Part shown: one piece after another, positions 20,247-31,734 of the stretch
Position numbering within the stretch: the stretch's first letter is position 1
Layout of the letters: each line of letters opens with the position of its first letter
Assembly (NCBI GenBank): GCA_900323505.1
Contig: OOIN01000047.1
Coordinates: 496,001 to 560,000, forward strand
Direction: 5' to 3'
Length of the DNA: 64,000 bases
From: Ustilago trichophora
Taxonomy: Eukaryota > Basidiomycota > Ustilaginomycetes > Ustilaginales > Ustilaginaceae
Translations under genes and position numbers: made by a program
The notes under the pieces: model-generated
Database searches by the model: none
Seen by the model: only the letters and a program-made list of their open reading frames with translations
What the model was told of the DNA's origin: nothing

Positions 20247-23200
20247 TCAATCAACCGTCACCTCATCCTGGGCATCCTTGTAGTTCGACTGCAACGAAAC
20301 AACACTGCTCGACGCCAGGCCGTGTACATCTCCACGCGACATGTGAGAGTCCAACGATGCGTGTCGGCCGGCTGCCTCGTCGGCGGCAGCGTTTGTACCG
20401 GATCCATTGGCCTCCGCTGCAGGTACCACAGTGCTCTTCTTGACGAGCTGTTCCTGCTTCTTGCCTGCCCCCGCATCAATGAGCTGGATATCGTGCTGAG
20501 AGTCGGGTCCATCGTCTCCGCCAAGCAGCCAGGCAACTACCAATCCCTGCTCTACCTTGTCCAGAGAGGTGACTTGATCCTCCGTTGGCGGCTGCGAAAG
20601 TGCAACGTTAGGGTTCGGATCCAGACCGCGGGTCTGCCGGTCCTCGACTTCGTTAATGGTGAGATTCGAACGATTCTTGCCGGCTTCCGAGGAAGCGACA
20701 ACTGCAGCTGCAGCTCCTGCGGCGACAGTTGCGCCTGCCAGGGTGCCTCCGGATGTCGCTGCGATTGCATTGCCGGCGATGACTTCGGTCTTGCTCGCAT
20801 CGCTTTGTACTGCGTTTTCGTCCGTGATCCCATTGTCGCGTGATCCAGATGGCGAAAGAGGGACACCGTCCGAGTGCATCGCCTTTCGGACCAGCGCACG
20901 ACACTCATCAACACTGTGGCAGTTGCGCATCGCTCTTTCCAGCTCGGCAAGAAGTTGGATCGTCTCGAGATGCGTGCTCGGTCGTCGCGGCTGATTCGCC
21001 GTCGAGGGTCTGGTACCGAAAGATCCTCTTCGAATCATGACCTGCGATCCGGTCGTACTGCCCGGACCTGACCATGCAGTGGGCGCATTGGTGGCGCGAA
21101 CTGAGCTTGCCGATGTCGGAGGTGCACCACCTTCGTCAGCAGTAGCAGAAGTCGGAGACACAGTGGCTGCGTTAGCCGGGCCGTGACCGTTGTCGGAGGA
21201 AGGAGCGTTGGGGTGACCTCGGACGGGCAGCACGCCATGTCCATTCGAGCTCTGGTAGCCTACGCTTCGTCGTCGATCAGAAGTTGGGGTGCCATTGCGT
21301 TCAATCATCGTGCTGGTGCTCGTCGAGTTGCGCTTGTAGCCCCACGGCACTTTGCGACTGACCAGCTCTTCGGCTGTTTTCGTCTTGGATGTAGTTGAGC
21401 CGTCGTCTGGCAAAGCGTCTTCTTGAGCGACGCCTTCCGCAGCGCTGGGAGTTTGGCTGGCATAACTTGTGGATCTCGAGCCGTAGCTGGCAGTCCGAGC
21501 AGCAGCTATCGCGCCTGCTGCCCCCGCAACGCCTGTAACACTGGCAACCCCAAGTCCCAATCCGTTGGGTCCGTGACTGGTTGGGGCATTTTCCGGCTCG
21601 ATCACAGTGACATCGGGAGTGGGCTTGACTTCCAAAGCCGCATCTGCACTGACGGCTGGGTGCTCCGAGGTCGAAGTCGATGATCGAGATGCTGCAGCTC
21701 GATTGAAAGGCACTTCGTTTGGCGAGACGAGCGAACGCGACTGTTCCAACGAATTGGTAGTGCTGCTAGTTATGTAAGTGTCTTGCGATCCCTCGAGACT
21801 CGCCTTTGTATCGGCGCGCTGGTGCATTCGGAAGGCTTTCTGCTGCGGCGATGAAGGCGAGTGATGTCCGGTGCTGCTGCTCGACTTTCGTCCAAAGAGT
21901 GTACGTACGCGTTCGCTCATGGCAGACTTCTTGGTCGTATTGTCCGTCAACGACGAAGTATCCGAGCCAAAGTTGCTAAACCGTTCCTGCGTGGCAGAGG
22001 GCGGCGTCGACTTGAAGAGATCCACCAGGTCCTTTGCTGTCGACGAACTGCGCTCCATCTCATCGTCACGCGGCTGCAGGCGTGGGGTGAGGCGTCGTGA
22101 CGCTGCCGTAGAAGAAGGCGCTGCTGAGACGGCCTCTTCCTCTGGTACGTCGCGGGACAACAAATTGTGCTTGCCAATCAGCGCAGGAGAAGGGCTACGA
22201 TACGACGAAGGTGGAGGAGCAGCGGTCCTTCGTTCGGGTCGCATCGCCGTCTGCAGCGTCGCACGCGAGCTGGGTTGTGAGAATGCTGCATCCGAGAGGG
22301 TCGCACTGCTGGTAGACGTCCTTTCGGCTGAAGCGACAGCGTTGGAAGACAGACCTTCGCCACCCGTCGAGATTTGCGAAGCATGCGTTGGGGAAGGACT
22401 GGGCCCACGGCCAAAGGTACCTGCAGGGGACGTAGGGTCATCGCGTAGACCGGCCGTTCCAGGACGTCTGCGAACCGAGCCAACTTCGGCACCAGAGTTG
22501 CCACCCTTCTTGGCCACTTCGATGGTATGAAGCCGATTGGGAGTGAGGGAGACCTTCATGGTCTGGCCAGAAAGCATGAGCGCCTCAAAGTCATCGTCGG
22601 GATCCAACGCCGAATCCACTTGGCTGGCGCTGGTGGAGTTGGCATCTGTCGGCAAGAGGAGGCGTCCCGGATTTGCTGCGACGTCTGAACCTTGCTTGAA
22701 GCTATTGCGTCGCTTCATGTTGCCAAAGACACCTGACCAACTGCGCTCGGAGCTCTGTCGCCGCCCGACGCTGCCTGTGTTATTGGCTCCTCCGTCTGGA
22801 CGCGCTCCAGCATTGCCAAGACCGATGGAGGAACGTGCGCCATTCTGCTTGCGCATGCTGCCCCCTGGAGAGATGACGCCATTGGCATCTGTACTGTGGT
22901 TCGCAAGAGAGGATGAGGTATGAAGCGTAGACATGCTGCCACGCAACGAGTCGGTGTGGCCTATGCTGCTAGATGCCGCGTGTCCGTGTCTGGAGGAGGA
23001 GGACGCGGTAGAGAAACCATTGTCGCTTCTGGGTTGCTGCTGTATGGATGCGCGCTTGGCCGAGAAGAGGTTGGGGGCAGCGGCTTCGTCAAAGTCGCCC
23101 TCGGTGGGGACATGCCAGGGCTTGACGACGCGAGCATCCGATCGAAGACCACGGCTGGCACCGTCCTCGGTGATCTTACGTCGACGAGCCTCGAGGATGT

Positions 23201-23903
23201 CGATGCGTCGTGCTACTTCTTGCCTAATGGAGAGCTTGTTGTAGAGAGGGTTGAGCTGCTCGTCCTCGGTGATGGCAGCGCGGAGATCATAAAGGCTGGC
23301 TTCGTCTGAATTGTCGCGCTCGATGACACGAGACACATTTTGCAGAATGTGCTCTCCAACAAACTCGAGCAGGGCGGTGACGTAAATGGCGACGCCCGGA
23401 GTGACGGTGGCAATGGGACGACCATCGCTGCTCATGATGTTTTGGTCCTTGGCAGCGCTGTCGTCTTGGCAGTCGCCAAGCGTCGAATAGTACTGGCAAC
23501 GTGTTCGGAGTGCTTTGTAGGCGCTTTGAACGGGAAAGCCATCGGAGCCATCGAGCCGAGAAGTGGCCATGAGGCCGAGAGGCACTTTGGCGCCTTCGGC
23601 ACGCTTGCCTTCGACATAGCTGCGAAGTTCAAGCTCAGCCTCGAGGACGGCGTCCTTGGCGAGCAAGTTGTTGTTGAAAACCCTGAGCATACCATCGGAT
23701 TTGATGCGATCAGTGGCGAGACTCCTGGCTGAGCTGAGGATGACGAGCAGCAATTCATCGAGCAAGCTATTGAGGACCAGAAGCGTCTCTGCTTGGATTC
23801 GTGTTGGACGATCCTCCGAGATGAGGGTGTTGGCAGCACGGGCACTGATGAAAGAGGGCACATCGTTGAGAGCCGAGTGGCCATTGTCGGTGGAGGCAGG
23901 CAT
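20247..23903 (-). CDS. Protein with tandem histone-fold-like N-terminus and long disordered tail
   Basis: The protein has 1218 residues. Residues about 36-99 form one helical block (AETLLVLNSLLDELLLVILS onward). Residues 167-225 read like the core of histone H2A: TPGVAIYVTALLEFVGEHIL, then a Leu-rich helix and DEQLNPLYNKL, which parallels the H2A pattern of a long helix ending in an acidic DEELN segment. Two such blocks in one chain recall the pseudo-histone dimer at the N-terminus of the Ras exchange factor SOS; no exchange domain is present here. The remaining 900 or so residues are Ser/Thr/Ala-rich and likely disordered, apart from a short helix near residues 970-1010 (LAELERAMRNCHSVDECRAL). 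Function unknown. The ATG at 23903 directly precedes the conserved block. The histone-fold reading is my inference from pattern, not a search. Confidence 0.75.
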   Translation of the reverse strand: MPASTDNGHSALNDVPSFISARAANTLISEDRPTRIQAETLLVLNSLLDELLLVILSSARSLATDRIKSDGMLRVFNNNLLAKDAVLEAELELRSYVEGKRAEGAKVPLGLMATSRLDGSDGFPVQSAYKALRTRCQYYSTLGDCQDDSAAKDQNIMSSDGRPIATVTPGVAIYVTALLEFVGEHILQNVSRVIERDNSDEASLYDLRAAITEDEQLNPLYNKLSIRQEVARRIDILEARRRKITEDGASRGLRSDARVVKPWHVPTEGDFDEAAAPNLFSAKRASIQQQPRSDNGFSTASSSSRHGHAASSSIGHTDSLRGSMSTLHTSSSLANHSTDANGVISPGGSMRKQNGARSSIGLGNAGARPDGGANNTGSVGRRQSSERSWSGVFGNMKRRNSFKQGSDVAANPGRLLLPTDANSTSASQVDSALDPDDDFEALMLSGQTMKVSLTPNRLHTIEVAKKGGNSGAEVGSVRRRPGTAGLRDDPTSPAGTFGRGPSPSPTHASQISTGGEGLSSNAVASAERTSTSSATLSDAAFSQPSSRATLQTAMRPERRTAAPPPSSYRSPSPALIGKHNLLSRDVPEEEAVSAAPSSTAASRRLTPRLQPRDDEMERSSSTAKDLVDLFKSTPPSATQERFSNFGSDTSSLTDNTTKKSAMSERVRTLFGRKSSSSTGHHSPSSPQQKAFRMHQRADTKASLEGSQDTYITSSTTNSLEQSRSLVSPNEVPFNRAAASRSSTSTSEHPAVSADAALEVKPTPDVTVIEPENAPTSHGPNGLGLGVASVTGVAGAAGAIAAARTASYGSRSTSYASQTPSAAEGVAQEDALPDDGSTTSKTKTAEELVSRKVPWGYKRNSTSTSTMIERNGTPTSDRRRSVGYQSSNGHGVLPVRGHPNAPSSDNGHGPANAATVSPTSATADEGGAPPTSASSVRATNAPTAWSGPGSTTGSQVMIRRGSFGTRPSTANQPRRPSTHLETIQLLAELERAMRNCHSVDECRALVRKAMHSDGVPLSPSGSRDNGITDENAVQSDASKTEVIAGNAIAATSGGTLAGATVAAGAAAAVVASSEAGKNRSNLTINEVEDRQTRGLDPNPNVALSQPPTEDQVTSLDKVEQGLVVAWLLGGDDGPDSQHDIQLIDAGAGKKQEQLVKKSTVVPAAEANGSGTNAAADEAAGRHASLDSHMSRGDVHGLASSSVVSLQSNYKDAQDEVTVD

Positions 23904-26900
23904 GATGGTCGAGAAAAAGGGTGAGAAGACCCAGGTGATGTTGTTGAGGTTGAAATGTGGTCAACGGTCAGAAGATGATGTTGATTTTTGACTCGGTCTC
24001 AGGTGCAGCCAATCCTTGCCAAGCGTAGTGATTGTGGGTTGTGTGTCGGAGGGGCGCAGATAGGAGGTGGATCGGATGCGGGATGTGTCAAGGCTGACAA
24101 TGCACCATTCTGGTTGTGCCGGGTAAGATGAAGGGCGGAAGAGCTGAGCCAATCAAAACGCCTTGAAAGCACTTAGGGGCGTTCAGCGCAAACAAATGTA
24201 GACGAAATGAAGGGAGTGTGAGGCCGAGTTGGGCGAGAGAGAGATTGTCGATGTACTCTGCTGGAAACGAAAGGAGGCGACTTGCTGCGGCTTTCAGGAA
24301 AAGATCGGGTATGGAGTCGGGCGTCGATAAGGTGCAGGGGCCGATGGTCCCGCCGAAGGATGCAATCAAAAGAGAGAAGTGGGGCCGACGACCTGCGTAC
24401 TGGCTAAGCGAGCAAAGGGTTGCAAAACACCCACGATAGCGGCTCTCTTCCGTGTTATGGCGCTTATGAGCTCGGAAGTAAGCCAAGTGGTACTCAGGAT
24501 GGTCGGAACGTGCGTGCCTGGCGGTTGTATCAATGTCGGATCTGCGCGAAGAAAGAGAAGGCAGATCGGGATTTCGAGAAAAGCACGCCACTCGAGGGAG
24601 ATGAAATTGAGTGCACGCAAGAGATGAAAAGAAGCCAGAAGCGTTGAGCACAGGCCCAACGAGCTACCCAAATGATCAAGGTGGAGGACAATGCCGTTAG
24701 AGGATAAAGTTGATGAAGTTGGAGAAGACGTAAGAGGCGGTGAGGGAGCTACGGCGGTTGTGGTGGTGATAAAGGTGATGCAGAGGCGAGCACAACAAAG
24801 GGAAGCTCAGTTGCTTGAGTCTTGACGCCGGATGAGACGATGCTAGGCGTCTTGAGGCGGTACCGAGAAGATGATGATGAGGATGAGGATAAGAAGAGTG
24901 AGCAGAGTGAGGATATCGAGGAATAGAGCGTAGGAGCTGAGCAACGAGGCTGCCAGAACACAACTGTGTGATGCCAATCAACGAAAGTCGGTCAGTCGAC
25001 GGCGGCCAATGGTGAGCAGAAAAAGGGCCCCAGCGTTGTGGTGATGTGCTGTGCAGTGCAGCACACCTCTTCGCATGTCACAAAAAAAAGGAGAGAGGCT
25101 GAAAGTGCTCAGCGGAGAAAGCGCAGAAAGGCCAGAGCGGCGGCAAGGGCAAACACGCAAACACACACATTCACACTGAGTTGGCTCCAAAGACGGCCAC
25201 GAGCACAAAGCGCAAAAACACAAAGCACAAACACAGCACACGCAGCGGCAGAAGAAATTTCCAAAAGTGCGTTCAACAAGAAAGCATTAAAGCTGCCTTT
25301 CAGGCACTTGCGCCCTCTTTGACCTTCTTTCAATTTGCGACGCTGCTGCTACACCTGCTGCATCTGCATCTGCACCATGCACGACCTGCACCCACATCAT
25401 GCAATTCTGCCTCCAACGTGACCCCACGACAACTCTCTGTTTGGAGGACAGGATTCATCACAGGCTCACGACCCAACCAAAAACAACACAACAACGATAA
25501 CACCATCCACGCGGAGGCTGCGAGGTCCTCGGCTTTGAAGTATGACATAGAGTTAGCGAGCTCAAGCGAGGGCAGCGTAATGAGAGAGCGAGAGGGAGAG
25601 AATGCTCGCTGATCCTTGTCGCTGTCTACACGCATTTTCAACCCTGAGACTGCACATTCGATGGAAGACGCCCAGGAAAGCGCTCTGCCGAGATGAATCA
25701 AGTTCCCATCGTAGAAGACTCGTGGCTTCAACTCGGAAAGAAAGACACATCAGCAACAACACTACAGCATTAGCAAATGTCACGTTTTTATGCTCGTTTT
25801 CTTTGTTTCATGCGCTCCTACGCAGACGGCAGGATCATGTCAATCCGAGTCAAGTCATTGATTTCCTTTTTGTGACTGCTCAATGTGAGTCTGAACGGAC
25901 TCGATAAGTTTGAAGATGGCATGATAAGTATGGCCAAGGATGCAAAAGATAACCGCGTCCAAGCTTGCATTTCCGCTTTCAATGGTATGTTTGAGTGTAT
26001 GTCCAGCACCCCTCGGGTGATCCGACCCAAGGCTTGATGAGTCGGATTCGGCTTTGCTTTGACCAACAGCTCGCCTTGAAATTCGATCGGATGGGAAACC
26101 CCGAAATGAAGACGGCAATCGCCAGGCTCATCAGCTTCAAGAGCATGATTGGACAGCCTTGCGATGGGGGAAGGATCACACTCAAAACACACGTAAGACT
26201 GCCAATGCCACGGTCAATGCCACGGCCAATAAGTGACCTTAGCGAGCAGGGGGCAGGACTCTTTGGTGGTGACCCTTCATGATCATCACTTGTGGCAACC
26301 AAGAAAACTTGACAACATCAACTCAAGGGTGCATTTCAATTTAGCGCCGCCGTCACGCACACCGGTTTTCAGGCGCAATCTCGTATTTGCCTAGCTATAC
26401 CTTGGATCTCACCCGCTGTCGACCAAGCTCGACACTCTTTGCGATGTTTGCTGTCATGACTGAAGCCCGCTTTAACTAGACCTTGTTGTTTCTTTAATCC
26501 AAGTCCCAGCGTACAGACGCAGAATTTTGGTTTGGTACATGCCGCCACCTGCATTGAAGATCTTTTTAGGCGCGCCAAAAAGAACGCACATGCATCCATC
26601 CTGCAGCTGCTTCTGCAGACAACACCTTCCGGCCCGTTTTTCTTTTTCTTTTTTTTTCGTCTGCTCCAAGTCCAGCTTTGGTTGTGACCTTTCATGAGCT
26701 GTCTGTTTGTGAGCATCTCTTCAACTCCGAGCAGGAAGGCTAACTTGATGGTCTTGGCATCTCCTGACCTGTTCTGCCTCTCATGGTCGCCTCTGCTAGT
26801 CTCGAGCGCTGCATTTATCGGGAAGCGCCGTGTCGGACAGCTCTGGGATCTGGATTTAGCATCAAGCTCATGCTCATGACAAGTTGGCTGAGGAGTACTG

Positions 26901-27417
26901 GCAAGATGCACCATCATTCAAGTCTTGGACAAAGTAGCCGCCGAAAGTTTGATCGAATGTTAAGTCTGTGTTTAAATCTGTACCTATTATATGTGTCACG
27001 CTGACAAATCCAAATTTTAAGTTGAAAAAGGGTGCAGATGCCAGGTAAGAAGAAAAAATGTGGACATTCTCGAGGCAACAAGCTGATAGCTGTCCTCTGA
27101 AATTTTTCGGCCAAAGAGCTGCTTAGTTTTTGTAACTTGTCGTCATCTTTGCTCTCTCTTACTCGCACATATATCTGTCTTCACCTTTCTCCTCTCCTAC
27201 ATCCACATCTTCGCCTGCCACTCAGACAGGGGAGAAGACAGTCGAGAAACGCTGGATATACAGCAGCAGCGAGACACTCGCATCGATTCAGCCAGGTCTT
27301 TCTCCAACTTCTCTACTCTTACGTCCTCCTCGAGCATTCCCTCGGCAACGCCGATTGACAGTGGATCGATTTCCCGAAGCTTTTGACTCTCATCCCATCA
27401 ACTGAGCTGTGATCAGA
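23904..27417. other. 3.5 kb gene-free divergent region
   Basis: It lies between the starts of the minus-strand histone-fold gene and the plus-strand gene at 27418. This is the longest stretch without a credible gene. It contains no long microsatellite and none of the TACTGTA motifs frequent elsewhere. Short frames (24088-24651 minus, 26369-26917 minus, 25979-26302 minus) lack family features. The 26900-27140 part is A/T-richer and the last 250 bases are pyrimidine-rich, as in other leaders here. Confidence 0.55.
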
Positions 27418-30400
27418 ATGGCATCTGTATCGGCTCCTCCCGAGCTCTCGCTACCCACTACGCTTTTGACTCATCTGAGTCCTGCTCCCGCTGAACTGGC
27501 ACGCCATGCTTCGCTTCCAGCCACAACATTTTCGACTACCAAGGTCTCCGCAGTATCCGTCGGCGCAGCCTACAAGCTCTCGTCAGATGCCAGGGCTCTG
27601 CGTCGATTGAAGGGAACCCTTCCGATCCTCGTCGCTGGTAATGCGCTCAACCTCGTCAATCCTCAGACGCAAACCCCAATCCAGAGCTTCAGTATCTCGT
27701 CGGCAGAGACCGCGTCTTCGGCTCCCCTCACCCTCCTTCGCTCCCTCGGCCAAGGTCGCTCGCTACGCACTACTTACATTGGTATCGAATCTCACACCCG
27801 AGCCAAATCCGGCAGGGCTGCTGTTACTGCCACCCACCAACTCTGGGCCTATGTCGAAGAGCTCTCTGCAAAGGGCAAGGAGAGCGCCAAGGTTCAGGTC
27901 AAGAAAGAGGCACTCTCCCTCGACAAGCCTGTTTCCCTCATTCATGCTCTCGGTGACGGACGCCTCGTTCTGACCCATCCAGACGATAGCCTTACCATCG
28001 TCGCTTCTTCTCCTCTCACTCATGACGATGAGGACTCTATCCAGGCAGCCAGCACTTCTTTGCACATCATCGACACCGTCGACGCTACTCTATCTCAGGG
28101 GCAGAAACGCTCCCACTTCTACGTCAACCTTCTTGATGCAAGCTCAGCCAAGGGCTTAATTTCGGGCAGTTCCCGGATCGAGGAAGCTGCGCTCCTCGGC
28201 CTGCGTGTTGCCGTCACCTCGGATGACAAGGTCGCCAGCACCTCTGCCAATGCACATGACGACTCGAGCAAGAAGAAGAAGAGGTCCAAGCGATCCAAAA
28301 AGGGCAACGACCAAGCCGACGACGAGGACTTGGCATCCTCGGGCAGCCACCTCCCATCTACCATCTCCCCCACTGGTCCGCTCACACTAGAGCTCACTGC
28401 TTTCATCAAGAGCTTCGACGGTGCTTCGGACTCGTCCATCGCCACTGTCAAGCTAGGTCATGTCAAGGTGCCCCATTTTGCCAATGCCAAACACGCGCTC
28501 GATGTCCATGTTCATCCCGACGGCCGCCTTGTCATCCTTGGAGTCGATGGTCAGCTTACTTCCATGACTTTTGCCACCTCTAGCAGCACCGAGCCGCTCC
28601 TCAGCAATGTCAGCACGAGCATTTTCGATGCTCTGGCGCACGCTGGCAACGCACGCCCATCTTCATCCTCCACCGCCTCGCCATCGTCTTGCTTGCTGCT
28701 CAGCAGGGATCACGCTCTCGTCGTTGGTGTCTCGCAAGCTACACCAGCCACCGCCGACAAGGAGCGCGTCATTGCCCTCATTGTAGACCTCGAGCTTAAT
28801 GCGGTGCTTCGACAAATCGACTGGGCTGTCCCCTTCGTCCCCACCACCAGTGCAGCTGCAGCGACGGCCGGATTGCTTCAACGCATGTCGACCATCTCGG
28901 CGTCTCGCATCGCTGGCTCGACAAGCGTCATCACCATCGGCCCTCCCACTGTCGGCTCTCGAAGCTCAAGCTCTTCTGACAAGGCTGAAGCCTTGTCGCA
29001 GCTGCATCAGCGCAGGATCTGCGTGCTTGCGGTGCCATTCGTTGTACCCGAAGCAAGTGTGCTGCGTGACGCACTTGGCAAAGGTGAGCTCACTGCGCGG
29101 TGGATTCGCACTCTGGATGCCGTCGCCACAGAAGCCGACGCATCGGATGCCAGCCGATCCGAACTGCTTGAACAGATCCACAAGATCGCTCAGAGCAACA
29201 GCAAGTCAACCAAGAAGGAAGCCGAGATCGACTCGGCATTCTCCAGCTGGATCGACGCTTCGACAGCAGATGGACGTATGCTCGAGACTCTCACTTCGCC
29301 CGAAGCCGACACTCTGTTCTACGGCGAGTTGCTCGATCTTCTGCTTCCCTCTCCCCCCTCACGCAGCAGCAGCAGCAGCAGCAGCAACGGCACTGCTAAC
29401 GGTGCTGCTGCTTCCGCTCTCTTCCCACGAGCTGCTCTACTTACTCTGCTTCAGCACCCTCGCGCCCACCCTTCAATCTTTGCCGCCCTCAAACCGTCCG
29501 CTGGCAACGCGCCAATTGCTCGCAGCGTCACGGTGCAGGTCAACGGTGCAGGCTTGGCCGAGTTCTGGTCCAGACTCGGAGCCCGTAACGACGCTCAGCT
29601 CGTGCGCGCTGCTCTGAAGCGGATTCCTGACATTGGTGAAGACACTCTGGTCTCTCTGCTGACCTCTTCGCTCCGCGGGCTTGTGCAGATTCGGCAGAAC
29701 GGCGACGCGGATGCCTCCAAAGCGGCCCGCTCTTTCTTGTCTCTGCTTGCTCAGATGGTGCAGTTGCGCGTGTCGAGGCCTGCTCTGCGAAGTGCACTCA
29801 AAGCCCAGCTCCGCGACGACGTCGATCAGGTGATGGCACTACTTCAGATCTGCAACGTGTGGATTAGCCAGACTATCCAGCTTCCCTTCCAAGCCGAAGA
29901 TGGCCGCTCTGACGAGCCCAAGGCGGTACAGCCAGTGGAGGATGATGTTGACCTTGTCACTGCCGCCGCTGGCAAAGCCAAAGCTCCTCCTGCAGACTCG
30001 GTCATGGCTCTAGCCAATGATGTTTTGGATACCTTCTTCCCTCTCCTCCTGGCCACTCCTCGTTCGCACGGTACGGTGCAATCGCTCTCATGGACCATCT
30101 CGCGCTACCTTCAGCTCATGTCGACTCTGCGATTGCTCAACGCACCTCTGTCGGCATTCGCCAAGCTACAACAGGAGAATGAGATGCTCGCTTCCACCGC
30201 ACGCAAAAACAAAAAGGCTCAAGGCGGAACTTTGTTGTCGGCCAGCGGTGCCGTGGCGTCGGCGGGCAATGCCAAAGTCAACGCCAGCAGCAAGGCGGAT
30301 GCTGCGGCGAGGGCAGAGATGGGCGGTGGACTGGGCATCAAGTTGGGCACGCAAGGTGAGACCAAGACGCGTCGTTTGCAGTTCTTGGAGCAGAGTATGC

Positions 30401-30438
30401 TCGTTGGTGCCTACAGCTTTGAGCGTCTCGAGATCTAA
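27418..30438 (+). CDS. Large protein, possibly a nucleolar Utp8/NOL11-like propeller protein
   Basis: The frame opens at a GTG (27409), but the first ATG is at 27418, giving 1006 residues. The N-terminal half (about 50-560) alternates short hydrophobic strands and polar turns (for example LPILVAGNALNLVNPQTQTP), as in beta-propellers. A strongly basic cluster, KKKKRSKRSKKG, lies near residue 285 and would suit nuclear or nucleolar import. The C-terminal half is helical and contains a serine run encoded by AGC repeats near 29365. The end is well ordered (EQSMLVGAYSFERLEI). The architecture (propeller, basic patch, helical C-terminus) resembles the ribosome-biogenesis factors Utp8 and NOL11, but no diagnostic motif was found, so this is a guess. 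An AATAAA lies 125 bases after the stop (30563). Confidence 0.6.
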   Translation: MASVSAPPELSLPTTLLTHLSPAPAELARHASLPATTFSTTKVSAVSVGAAYKLSSDARALRRLKGTLPILVAGNALNLVNPQTQTPIQSFSISSAETASSAPLTLLRSLGQGRSLRTTYIGIESHTRAKSGRAAVTATHQLWAYVEELSAKGKESAKVQVKKEALSLDKPVSLIHALGDGRLVLTHPDDSLTIVASSPLTHDDEDSIQAASTSLHIIDTVDATLSQGQKRSHFYVNLLDASSAKGLISGSSRIEEAALLGLRVAVTSDDKVASTSANAHDDSSKKKKRSKRSKKGNDQADDEDLASSGSHLPSTISPTGPLTLELTAFIKSFDGASDSSIATVKLGHVKVPHFANAKHALDVHVHPDGRLVILGVDGQLTSMTFATSSSTEPLLSNVSTSIFDALAHAGNARPSSSSTASPSSCLLLSRDHALVVGVSQATPATADKERVIALIVDLELNAVLRQIDWAVPFVPTTSAAAATAGLLQRMSTISASRIAGSTSVITIGPPTVGSRSSSSSDKAEALSQLHQRRICVLAVPFVVPEASVLRDALGKGELTARWIRTLDAVATEADASDASRSELLEQIHKIAQSNSKSTKKEAEIDSAFSSWIDASTADGRMLETLTSPEADTLFYGELLDLLLPSPPSRSSSSSSSNGTANGAAASALFPRAALLTLLQHPRAHPSIFAALKPSAGNAPIARSVTVQVNGAGLAEFWSRLGARNDAQLVRAALKRIPDIGEDTLVSLLTSSLRGLVQIRQNGDADASKAARSFLSLLAQMVQLRVSRPALRSALKAQLRDDVDQVMALLQICNVWISQTIQLPFQAEDGRSDEPKAVQPVEDDVDLVTAAAGKAKAPPADSVMALANDVLDTFFPLLLATPRSHGTVQSLSWTISRYLQLMSTLRLLNAPLSAFAKLQQENEMLASTARKNKKAQGGTLLSASGAVASAGNAKVNASSKADAAARAEMGGGLGIKLGTQGETKTRRLQFLEQSMLVGAYSFERLEI

Positions 30439-31722
30439 TGTAGCCATTGACAGCGTCAGATCGGAGTCTTGTTTTGTTTGGATGCATCGGCACGATCTGA
30501 ATGTCTTGTAACAAACAGTACATTTGTTGCAGCTCATAGCTCATTGACCATCTTTTCTCGAAAATAAAATGCAAGGATCTGAGCCAACACGGTTGATTGT
30601 CATCTCGTGGTTGTTTGTGTTGCGGGTGCGGGGGAATTAGAATATCTGAGATGATGAGGGCGAGTGATACAGTAGTGAGGTGGCACGTGTTGTTGAGGGC
30701 GAAACTTGGTTGGCTCAGAGAGTGCGTTGTACTGTAGGCAAGAGAATGGTGGAGATGCGAGCCAAGACTTTATGCCAAGACTTTTGGATCTCCTCTTCCT
30801 GTTGAGAAATACAGTAGGAATAAATAAAATAAAATAAAAAGGAAAACAAACGAGCACAGCCTCGATTCGAGAGAAGGCTTCTTCCGAACCTTTTTCGCTT
30901 GTTTTCTTTTTCTTTCTGTGGCCCTGGCAGGTGGTAGGGTCATCATCATACGGCCATTGTCTGGGATTCACACGCTCTCTCGTCATCGAAATTGACATGG
31001 ACTGGTTTAGGTCAGCTTTTGTGAAAACATGATCCACAAAGACTGAACGCACTGAACTCTATGTATGCTAGATCTAGTCGATAACTGGCTGGGGAGAAGA
31101 GTGACAAGTGTGGAAAAAGGCCGATCTCCAAGTGAGGTACCGTTGGATCAGACTGACTTTGCGGGAGACGTATTTACAGTACAGTACATGAGGATGACCT
31201 CAAGGGCCAAGCTCGCACGTGGATGATTAGCATGATGACCACCAGCCACTTGGGGTGATGAGTCCAGTAGGGCGTTTTGGATGCCAAGGCGTCAACGAGG
31301 GTCAAGGGGGAAAAGGGGGGCGAGAAGACAAACAGAAGCCGCACCACCCACACTCAAACTGGTTCCAATTCATGGATGGCTTGAGAGAGACACATAGAGA
31401 TACAGAGACAGAAGACCAAAAATAGCTCGCTTTCTCTGGTTGCTAGCTTGTCTGGAGCTGTGTTACAGTACGAGGATTTTTGTACAGCAGAAATAGGCGA
31501 AGGCGGGGCCGGTCTTGGCATGCATCTAAGCCAGCTTTCTGAGATAATAATAATAATAATAAAGAAACATCAAAAAAGGTACTTTCGATTCAAAAATCAA
31601 AAATGCGCCATTGCAATCCAGTCAATCCCACGTTTCTTTCAGAGTCAAAGAGCACAGCCCGGATTCGCATCTTGATGCTGTGCAGAGCCAAGGCCTGTTA
31701 ATCATCATACTGCACTGAACTG

Positions 31723-31734
31723 TACAGTACTGTA
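31723..31734. promoter_or_regulatory. 12-base palindrome TACAGTACTGTA, copy 2
   Basis: Perfect inverted repeat preceded by ACTG, so that ACTGTACAGT (31719-31728) is a second, overlapping palindrome. A further TACAGTA follows at 31739. It lies 860 bases before the ATPase start. Confidence 0.4.

Noticed and set aside
24088..24651. 187-codon minus-strand frame upstream of the histone-fold gene
   Set aside because: Probably its untranslated leader; no conserved feature and not in a convincing codon bias.
26369..26917. 182-codon minus-strand frame with a lysine run
   Set aside because: The lysines come from a T-rich tract and codon use is not gene-like.
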